Origin: an uncultured Bacteroidota bacterium
GTDB taxonomy: Bacteria > Bacteroidota > Bacteroidia > Bacteroidales > UBA12481
Reading direction: 5' to 3'
Assembly (NCBI GenBank): GCA_903919925.1
Contig: CAIXKO010000053.1
Span: 1-36,637 of the forward strand
DNA: 36,637 bases
The position numbers and the translations under genes are program-made. The notes under the pieces are model-generated. The model searched no databases, was not told the DNA's origin, and saw nothing but the letters and a program-made list of their open reading frames with translations. Below, one piece after another: positions 8,284 through 14,792 of this stretch. The first letter of the stretch is position 1; each line of letters opens with the position of its first letter.

Positions 8284-9716
8284 TTCTTCCTTTCTGATTT
8301 CAAGTTTGCCTGAACTATTTCCTTGAGGTAAACCGAGGCTAAACCCTCCGATTCAGGGGCAATATAATCATCATTACAAGCATTTAACAGATCCAGTGCA
8401 TTTTGCAGATATCGTATCGCCATTTTGGTCTTCCCCTGCCCGATTAACAAATTCCCAAGATTAAAATGTCCCATAATAAACCCCGGATCCAGGTAAATGG
8501 CTTGTTTGAGCGCCAAGATTGCTTCACTAATTTTTTCGAGCTCCACTAATATCGACGACCGGATAAAATACAACCCACTGTCAAGCTTATCCTTAGCAAT
8601 CGATTCATCACAGAGAATCAATGCATCGATCAGATAACCATTGTCTGCTAAATCCGCAATTTTTTGTCTATTGCTTGTCATACCCTCCTCCGGTATGACA
8701 ACTATCTCGACGGGACGATCATGAATCACCATCCCAACGGCTGGAGCAGTATCCTTGGGTATAAATGGATTTGAAACAAACGCAGCCTCTTCCTGAAGTT
8801 TTCCAATAAAATCAGGAACTACTTCAGGAGAATCAAAACTCTGAAATTCTGTGGATTGATAACAATTCGTATCACTTTTGGAGTAAATTACAGCACCGGG
8901 AAAATTAACAGAAGTAAACTGTGGAAACACCTGCGAAGAGAGTTCACATGAGGAAACTACAAACCATCCTTTTGGTGCAAGACACTTATAAAAATCCCCT
9001 ACAATTTTTTCCAGCCAGTCGCTGGTAAAATACATCAGAACATTTCTGCAAAAGAGAATATCAACATCATTCAGCTCCCTTTGAGGGGCCAGATGGTTGA
9101 TTTGAGTCAGGTTTAGTTTGATAAAGGTGACCATCTCCTTTATCTCGGGAACCAGTTCATAACGGGAACCATCCAACCGATTAAAATAATTCTGGATTAA
9201 CCATGGCGGGCAATTACGGAATGACCAAGGGGTGTACACAGCCGATGCAGCCTTTTCAAGGGCTACCCGATTGATATCGGAAGCCAGAATACTTATTGTC
9301 CATTCGCTGATGTCCGGGATTGTCCGATGAAGGGCAATTGCCAGAGAATAGGGCTCTTCTCCGGTTGAGCATCCCGCGCTCCAGATCCTGATCGTTTTGT
9401 CTCCATTCCTTTTTGATTCAATTAATTCAGGAAGAATGATCCCGGTTAGCGCATTAAAAACCTGTGGTTCTCTCCAGAAATAGGTTTCTGAAATAGTTAG
9501 ATGAGACACCAGAATATCAACCTGGCTTTTATTCAACTCATTAGCTAATAACCAATCAAGAAATGAAGATGAATCAGAGTACCCAAAATCTCTCGCAGCC
9601 GAAACCAGATTCCTGCCAAGCATTGGCCATCGGTCCTGCGGGAAGTGTAAGCCCGTAAGTGCTGCTATTACGGTGCACACGCTTTCAAACTCACTATGGG
9701 TGAGATCACTATTCAT
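8280..9716 (-). CDS. cheR: CheR-type MCP methyltransferase with C-terminal TPR repeats (WspC-like)
   Basis: 478 residues. Residues about 1-270 are the CheR methyltransferase: N-terminal all-helical part, HLTISETYFWRE at 72-83, the SAM-binding loop WSAGCSTGEEPYS at 112-124, and FCRNVLMYF at 222-230. After a variable linker (about 275-345), residues about 350-465 hold tetratricopeptide-type repeats; the clearest unit spans AILALKQAIYLDPGFIMGHF and the next LGNLLIGQGKTKMAIRYLQN. The enzyme transfers methyl groups from S-adenosylmethionine to glutamates on the MCP. A CheR with a TPR tail is typical of Wsp-type systems, where the TPR is thought to serve protein docking. Since the MCP here has no pentapeptide tether, TPR docking is a plausible substitute. 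The start overlaps the preceding cheW by 8 nt. Confidence 0.93.
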   Translation of the reverse strand: MNSDLTHSEFESVCTVIAALTGLHFPQDRWPMLGRNLVSAARDFGYSDSSSFLDWLLANELNKSQVDILVSHLTISETYFWREPQVFNALTGIILPELIESKRNGDKTIRIWSAGCSTGEEPYSLAIALHRTIPDISEWTISILASDINRVALEKAASAVYTPWSFRNCPPWLIQNYFNRLDGSRYELVPEIKEMVTFIKLNLTQINHLAPQRELNDVDILFCRNVLMYFTSDWLEKIVGDFYKCLAPKGWFVVSSCELSSQVFPQFTSVNFPGAVIYSKSDTNCYQSTEFQSFDSPEVVPDFIGKLQEEAAFVSNPFIPKDTAPAVGMVIHDRPVEIVVIPEEGMTSNRQKIADLADNGYLIDALILCDESIAKDKLDSGLYFIRSSILVELEKISEAILALKQAIYLDPGFIMGHFNLGNLLIGQGKTKMAIRYLQNALDLLNACNDDYIAPESEGLASVYLKEIVQANLKSERKK

Positions 9717-10188
9717 TTAAAGGTTTTGCTAGTGCTTCGTCCAGGCTATGTTCCTCATCCAGACTCAGGAACTTTTCAAGGTCATATATTAACACAAGGT
9801 TATCGTCCAATTTTGCCACACCACTTATATATCCAACAAATGCCAAAGAATGGGAAGCCTCTTCAAATTGGCCCGGAAGCAACACCCTGACTTCGGTTAC
9901 TGAGCTAACAATGAAAGAGATCAACCTTCTCCCCGTGTCAGCTATAATCATCCTCTCACCTGGATCAATCTCCTTTGCTGGTAGCGAGAGTCGCTTCCGG
10001 ATATCAACAACCGGGATAATTTGTCCCTGGACGTTGATAATACCCGAAATAATCTCAGGCGAATTTGATAAATTCCTGACTTCAATGGCATGAATTACCT
10101 TCACTACCGAGTGCAGTGGAATACCATAGAAAAGCTCATCAAGCATAAATATCACCACTTGATCGTTTTCTACAAAACTTTTTTCCAT
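9709..10188 (-). CDS. cheW: CheW-like coupling protein 1, first gene of the chemosensory operon
   Basis: 159 residues from the ATG at 10188; the frame is also open from a TTG six bases further out, but the ATG is preferred. One CheW domain fills the protein: VVIFMLDELFYGIPLHSVVK, then LSNSPEIISGIINVQGQIIP with VVDIRKRL, and a later strand RRLISFIVSSV. It links receptor and CheA in the signalling array. It opens a run of seven genes with overlaps or gaps of at most 31 nt. A TACCTTTA box lies at 10232-10239, about 45 nt upstream, as a possible -7 element. Having two CheW genes flanking a CheR-TPR gene is the Wsp arrangement. Confidence 0.92.
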   Translation of the reverse strand: MEKSFVENDQVVIFMLDELFYGIPLHSVVKVIHAIEVRNLSNSPEIISGIINVQGQIIPVVDIRKRLSLPAKEIDPGERMIIADTGRRLISFIVSSVTEVRVLLPGQFEEASHSLAFVGYISGVAKLDDNLVLIYDLEKFLSLDEEHSLDEALAKPLNE

Positions 10189-10231
10189 GTCCAAGGTTTT
10201 CGCTTTAGGTTAGCATCCAAAACAGACGAAA

Positions 10232-10239
10232 TAAAGGTA
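10232..10239 (-). promoter_or_regulatory. Possible -7 box of the chemosensory operon
   Basis: The minus strand reads TACCTTTA, one base off the Bacteroidota -7 consensus TAnnTTTG, 43 nt before the cheW ATG at 10188. No clear TTTG -33 element is found at the usual 19-21 nt spacing, so this is a weak call. Confidence 0.3.
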
Positions 10240-10295
10240 AAAAAATAATCTGATCAGCACCTCCCCATATTATCACACCAGCATAACACCACATG

Positions 10296-10383
10296 ACCAC
10301 ATTACCACATTACCACATTAGTACATTACCACATTACCACATTAGCAAATTAGCATATTAGCACATTAGCATATTAGCACATT
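10296..10383. repeat. Eleven tandem copies of an 8-bp unit (accacatt / agcacatt)
   Basis: Reading the plus strand, eleven consecutive 8-bp units start at 10296: accacatt three times, agtacatt, accacatt twice, then agcaaatt, agcatatt, agcacatt, agcatatt, agcacatt. Positions 1 and 7-8 never change, and variation is confined to positions 2, 3, 5 and 6. The last unit includes two bases of the dnaG stop codon (10382-10384), so the array sits exactly at the 3' end of dnaG, between it and the chemosensory operon. There are no spacers, so it is a minisatellite and not CRISPR. A role in transcript ending or as slippage-prone DNA is conjecture. Confidence 0.9.
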
Positions 10384-12346
10384 AAATAATTATCCTTCTC
10401 AGCTCCTTTGAGTACGCCTTCCGGAGCTCCTCCAACTGCCTTCGATCCTCCAATAGTCCGGTAATAAGACCATCGTCCTCAGTGCCCTGGAGGTTTCTGA
10501 TTTGATCATCGATCAAACTGATCATTTGTTTTACCTTTTTGCTTCGGTAGGAAGCCAGAACCTCAGGAGCGAGGATCCTGATAATCTGATCCTCGGAACG
10601 AACGTATGCTCCTCCTTTTTCGTGTATCTTACTAATCTGATAACCAGGTGTTAACAAATCTACTGCCAGGTGACTGATCTCAGAATCCTGGCTATTGGTA
10701 AGCATGGTTTGCACATTAATACCCGGGCTTCCCCATTTGTCTTGAAATTCATGGAAAACTTTGGCATAAATCGGATTTTCGGGTACGAGATTATCGGTTT
10801 CCATCTCTTGCAAAAAGAAATCCATTACGCTGATTGGTGTGGTCTCACCGAGATGCTCACCCGGCAATTCGATGACAATTTTATCCGGGTAATTCAACAT
10901 CAGGCGGATAATTTCACGTTCTTCCGTTTCAAAAAGTGAGGTAGAAGAAATCGCCGGCGAAACAGCATTCGGATCGGTCTGCCGGGGTGCAGAAATATCC
11001 TGGACAGGTGTATATTCACCTTTACCTGTTCGATTGGCCTCCCACTGTTTGCGCTTGATACGGGCAGCCTCAGTAAACAGCGTTTGCTCATCAACTCCAA
11101 GCATGGTACTACACTCCTGGAGATAGACGGTTCGCTCAATCCGATCGGGAATTATCGCAACTGAACGAACCACTTCCTGTATCATCTGGGCACGTTTTAC
11201 CGGATCTTTGCCTGCATCCTCAAGCAGCAGCTTTGTTTTAAAACGGATAAAATCGGTTTCATTGTTTTTCAGGTAATCGAGCATAGCTGCTGAGCTGTGC
11301 GAACGTGCAAATGAATCGGGATCTTCACCCACCGGCAATGATACCACCCTTACATGCATCCCCTCAGCAAGTATCATATCTATTCCACGCAAGGAAGCCT
11401 TGATCCCGGCAGGGTCGCCATCATAAAGTATGGTAACGTTTATGGTGAACCGCTTGATCAAACGGATCTGATCCTCAGTAAGAGAAGTCCCGGAACTTGC
11501 CACAACATTCTCAATACCTGTTTGATGCATAGACAGAACATCCGTGTAACCTTCTACCAGAATGCACTTATCTTCTCTCACCATGGCATTCCTGGCAAAG
11601 TAGATTCCGTAAAGGGTAGCCGACTTATGATAAATTTCAGATTCCGGTGAGTTCAGGTATTTTGCTGCCTGGGCATCACTACGGAGAATGCGCCCTCCAA
11701 AGCCAATGATTCTGCCGGACAGACTATGGATGGGAAAAATTACCCTACCTGAAAACCGGTCAAAAAACCGATCATTCTTCTCGATTCCCAACCCGGTTTT
11801 AATAATATATTCCTGCTTATATCCACTTTTAAGTGCCTCTTTTACAAAGGCATCACGTTGCTCGGGCGAATAACCCAATTGGAATTTTTCAATAATCTCC
11901 CGTCTGAAACCCCTTTCCTTAAAATAGCCAAGTCCAACCGCACGACCTTCGTCTGAATCGTTCATGATTCGTGAAAAGTACTTCCAGGCAAACTCATTGA
12001 GAATCATCATCGACTCCCGCTCGTTTTTTTGCACAAGCTCCTCAGCCGACTCCTCCGTTTCAGCAATCTCGATGTGATATTTTTTAGCTAGCCAACGGAG
12101 CGCATCAGGGTAAGTCAGATGTTCATGCTCCATCAGGAAATTAACTGAATTACCCCCTTTCCCGCAACCAAAACATTTAAAAATACCTTTAGAAGGAGAA
12201 ACGGTGAACGATGGAGTTTTTTCATTATGAAAAGGACATAGCCCCAGAAAATTCACGCCTCTTCTTTTCAAACTCACAAAATCGCCAACCACATCTGTGA
12301 TCTCAGCAACCTGAATAATTCGCTCAATAGTGGAATAGTCAATCAT
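10382..12346 (-). CDS. dnaG: DNA primase
   Basis: 654 residues from ATG 12346; a GTG two codons upstream is possible, but homologues typically begin MIDxxTI, as this ATG gives. DnaG makes RNA primers for the replication fork. Residues about 35-62 are the CHC2 zinc finger (CPFHNEKTPSF, then CFGCGKGG). The Toprim catalytic region has the acidic motifs ILVEGYTDVLSMHQ (about 265) and ILYDGDPAG (about 310). The C-terminal third (about 470-654) is the variable helicase-binding part. Length fits bacterial DnaG. It is the last gene of a run that starts at mraZ, 22 nt after the Sir2 gene, so it may be co-transcribed with division genes. Its stop codon lies within the 8-bp tandem array. Confidence 0.96.
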   Translation of the reverse strand: MIDYSTIERIIQVAEITDVVGDFVSLKRRGVNFLGLCPFHNEKTPSFTVSPSKGIFKCFGCGKGGNSVNFLMEHEHLTYPDALRWLAKKYHIEIAETEESAEELVQKNERESMMILNEFAWKYFSRIMNDSDEGRAVGLGYFKERGFRREIIEKFQLGYSPEQRDAFVKEALKSGYKQEYIIKTGLGIEKNDRFFDRFSGRVIFPIHSLSGRIIGFGGRILRSDAQAAKYLNSPESEIYHKSATLYGIYFARNAMVREDKCILVEGYTDVLSMHQTGIENVVASSGTSLTEDQIRLIKRFTINVTILYDGDPAGIKASLRGIDMILAEGMHVRVVSLPVGEDPDSFARSHSSAAMLDYLKNNETDFIRFKTKLLLEDAGKDPVKRAQMIQEVVRSVAIIPDRIERTVYLQECSTMLGVDEQTLFTEAARIKRKQWEANRTGKGEYTPVQDISAPRQTDPNAVSPAISSTSLFETEEREIIRLMLNYPDKIVIELPGEHLGETTPISVMDFFLQEMETDNLVPENPIYAKVFHEFQDKWGSPGINVQTMLTNSQDSEISHLAVDLLTPGYQISKIHEKGGAYVRSEDQIIRILAPEVLASYRSKKVKQMISLIDDQIRNLQGTEDDGLITGLLEDRRQLEELRKAYSKELRRIII

Positions 12347-12368
12347 AGCCACGAAGGTAAAACTAAAA

Positions 12369-13049
12369 TCACAATACCATTTTGATAAACTTCTCCACTC
12401 CCTCGCTTGCTTTCATCCTGATGAACTCGATTTTGCGGGTGCTTCCCAAAGCTGTCTCATTCGGATCAATCAGGTAAACAGGAGTATGCCGGGGTGCATA
12501 ATCGATTAACCCCGCAGCAGGATAAACCTGCATACTGGTGCCAATAATCAGGAGAATATCAGCACCTTTTACGTCGCTTATGGCTATTTCAATATTGGGA
12601 ACCGCTTCTCCAAACCAAACAATATGTGGACGTAATTGGGATCCCTTTTCACATAGGTCACCACTTTTCAGCTCCCACCCATCAATATCATAAACCAACC
12701 TCGGATCAGCTGTACTGCGAGATTTCCTAAGCTCTCCGTGCAAATGGAGGATATCGGTGCTGCCAGATCTTTCATGCAGGTCATCCACGTTCTGGGTAAT
12801 GATCCTTACCTTGAAATGCTCCTCCAGTTTAACCAGTCCAAGATGTCCGTTATTGGGTAAAGCACTTAACAAAGCCTTTCTACGCTCGTTATAAAATCGG
12901 AGAACCAATTCAGGATTTCTTCTCCACGCTTCCGGGGTGGCCACTTCCGAAATATCGTACTCCTCCCACAATCCTCCCATCTCGCGAAAAGTTCTTAAGC
13001 CACTTTCTGCGCTCATTCCAGCACCCGTCAATACAACCAGTTTCTTCAT
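12369..13049 (-). CDS. cobB: Sir2-family NAD-dependent protein deacylase (CobB/SIRT5-like)
   Basis: 226 residues, single sirtuin domain. Seen: NAD-binding GAGMSAESGLRTFR (9-22), TQNVDD (85-90), catalytic H104 in HLHGEL, and GTSMQVYPAAG (170-180). Residues Y53 and R56 in FYNERR match the Tyr-x-x-Arg pair that in SIRT5 and E. coli CobB reads acidic acyl-lysines, so succinyl- or malonyl-lysine removal is plausible as well as deacetylation. The usual four zinc-binding cysteines are missing; only C133 remains in the region between H104 and RPHIVWFGEAVP, so the small zinc domain seems to fold without metal. It lies between the anti-sigma-like gene (56 nt) and dnaG (22 nt). Family assignment is secure; substrate preference is inferred. 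Confidence 0.93.
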   Translation of the reverse strand: MKKLVVLTGAGMSAESGLRTFREMGGLWEEYDISEVATPEAWRRNPELVLRFYNERRKALLSALPNNGHLGLVKLEEHFKVRIITQNVDDLHERSGSTDILHLHGELRKSRSTADPRLVYDIDGWELKSGDLCEKGSQLRPHIVWFGEAVPNIEIAISDVKGADILLIIGTSMQVYPAAGLIDYAPRHTPVYLIDPNETALGSTRKIEFIRMKASEGVEKFIKMVL

Positions 13050-13105
13050 AAATCAATCTCCTGCTCATAACTTCTCCGGTTCTCAAAGGGTTCAGCGGAA
13101 TGCGT

Positions 13106-13987
13106 TCATTTTACACCAATTACTTTGAATTTCCCCAATTTCCAAATCTCCTCTTTTCCAGTAAACTTCCAGTAATATAATCCTGGCTCAAAATCTAATT
13201 TCAATACAAATGAGGCAACCATTCCAGGCCTTACCTCCTTAACCGGATTTCCCTGATTGTCGAAAATAAGAATAATATAATGATCTTCCTGATCCGGAGT
13301 CCAAAAAACTTTTAAGGTGTCGCCAGGAGCAAAAACCGATCCCACATCAGGTCCTGATACCTTGGGATCATTCCCGGAACGGTACTTGGCACCAATCAAT
13401 CCCTCATAGGTCGGACTCGGCACAAAGGCTGAAGCGTAGCGAATTGTATCGGCAACCAACCCGGAAATAGAATAAGATCCGACCACAGCATTTTTAGCAG
13501 TCAGCGGTTCAGCAATGGAAAGGCCAGTAGCCTGAGGGTTGGTGATTTTATTGTTTGGAGAAAGGCTATCCATGGAGAGGGTGGCATTTTTTAGACCACT
13601 CACTGCCAAAGGCTGCCTCCTGGGGTGATCTGGAATAATTTTCTCAACACCCCAGGTAATTAAAACCAAAGCAGCTACAGCTGCTGCTGCTCGTAGCCAT
13701 TTGTAACCTGCGATTCGCCCGGGTACGGTAACCATCTGTTTATCTGTAGAATCCGCGGTCTGATAACTACTACCCGAATCGGCTGGCTCTTCGGCAAGGT
13801 CAGGTAATTTATCAAGCAAGTCAGTTATTGCCATGATTTCCGCGCGGCAATAATTGCATGCTGCCACGTGATCAATCATTTCATCAGTAACCTCACCACT
13901 TTCATGGCGCAGATAATCAGCATATTGTGCCAACTCATTCTCATCCAGATGTTCCGGATGGCTGGTCGGGGTTTGTTGCGTAGTCAT
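13106..13987 (-). CDS. Membrane anti-sigma-factor-like protein with HxxxCxxC zinc motif
   Basis: 293 residues from the ATG at 13987, chosen because AAGGA lies 8 nt upstream; an ATG at 13996 and a TTG at 14014 are also in frame. Numbered from this start, residues about 33-60 contain H40, C44 and C47 (HVAACNYC), the zinc-binding pattern of ZAS-type anti-sigma factors. One membrane helix follows at about 97-114 (a run of Ala/Val/Leu/Ile then TWGVEK). The remaining 175 or so residues would be periplasmic and end in a beta-rich stretch (VFAPGDTLKVFWTP to the C-terminus) resembling an Ig-like sandwich. It directly follows the sigma-like gene, with 51 nt between. The likely role is to hold that sigma at the membrane until an envelope signal arrives. 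Role inferred from motif plus pairing. Confidence 0.72.
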   Translation of the reverse strand: MTTQQTPTSHPEHLDENELAQYADYLRHESGEVTDEMIDHVAACNYCRAEIMAITDLLDKLPDLAEEPADSGSSYQTADSTDKQMVTVPGRIAGYKWLRAAAAVAALVLITWGVEKIIPDHPRRQPLAVSGLKNATLSMDSLSPNNKITNPQATGLSIAEPLTAKNAVVGSYSISGLVADTIRYASAFVPSPTYEGLIGAKYRSGNDPKVSGPDVGSVFAPGDTLKVFWTPDQEDHYIILIFDNQGNPVKEVRPGMVASFVLKLDFEPGLYYWKFTGKEEIWKLGKFKVIGVK

Positions 13988-14038
13988 TTTTTTCATCCTT
14001 ATATATAGATGCAAAAAGGGTTGCCCAATGGAAAAATA

Positions 14039-14785
14039 TCATGCATTATTTTCAACATATTCTGTCTTTTCGAGCAGAATATACAAAATCTCGATGGTAT
14101 AGGCCGATTTTTGTGGCTTCCCATTCATTAAAACCACCAGCTCTTCCATGCGGCTCGATGCCCATTTACGTAAAGCATCTGCTGTTCGCGGTTTGTGGTC
14201 AAGTTGATTAAAAACAGTACTGAGAACTTCCATTTTCTCCCTTTTCTGGAGCTGGAAGGTACTATTAATCTGGGCTGCAAACTGAATCCGGCTTTCATCT
14301 CCGGGATCCAGTTCAAATCCCAGCAACTCGTCAGCCGTGACCGGTATATCTGCAAAGCAACGTAAAACCACCCAGATGGCTGACCGCTCACGGCCAAACA
14401 AGCGCAGTGCACGGTGCAATCTTTCATACTCCTGCCGGATGATCAGTTGATCACTTGAAGTTTCAGTAGCAGTTTGCTCGTAAATTTCGGATTGCGGTTC
14501 AGCAACAATTCTGATTTTGCGAAACTCCTCGAGACAAAGGTTTCGAATGACTACAGAGAAAAAAGTTTTAAACTTACTCTTGTTGTTATACAATACACTG
14601 ATCCGGGGCAAACGCTCGATCAGCTTTCGGTTAACGTCCTGTATCAAATCATTAACATCTCTTTTTGGGAGATATCCCTGAAAAGCCAGGTTTTTAACAA
14701 TCATGCGAATAATGGGTTGGTACCTGATCAGCAATTTGTGGGGATCACCCCGCAAAAGGCTGATGTCTTTTTCGTTGCTATGCAT
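14039..14785 (-). CDS. Sigma-70-family (ECF-like) factor without a recognisable region 4
   Basis: 248 residues. Residues about 20-92 resemble sigma region 2, which binds core polymerase and melts the -10 element: LIRYQPIIRMIVKNLA, DVNDLIQDVNRKLIERLP, then FKTFFSVVIRNLCLEEFRKI. The remaining 150 residues do not show the helix-turn-helix of region 4 that ECF factors use for -35 contacts; they look helical and charged instead. ECF factors are usually about 170-200 residues, so this is longer. It starts 7 nt after the stop of the second ftsZ and is followed by the anti-sigma-like gene, which supports the sigma reading and suggests co-expression with division genes. It could instead be a sigma-derived regulator that no longer starts transcription. 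Confidence 0.7.
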   Translation of the reverse strand: MHSNEKDISLLRGDPHKLLIRYQPIIRMIVKNLAFQGYLPKRDVNDLIQDVNRKLIERLPRISVLYNNKSKFKTFFSVVIRNLCLEEFRKIRIVAEPQSEIYEQTATETSSDQLIIRQEYERLHRALRLFGRERSAIWVVLRCFADIPVTADELLGFELDPGDESRIQFAAQINSTFQLQKREKMEVLSTVFNQLDHKPRTADALRKWASSRMEELVVLMNGKPQKSAYTIEILYILLEKTEYVENNA

Positions 14786-14792
14786 TAAAAAG

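Noticed and set aside
10296-10383. Possible CRISPR array
   Set aside because: The units are 8 bp and directly joined, without unique spacers, and no cas genes are present.
13988-14014. TTG start at 14014 for the anti-sigma-like protein
   Set aside because: An ATG at 13987 has AAGGA 8 nt upstream, whereas the TTG has no ribosome-binding site.
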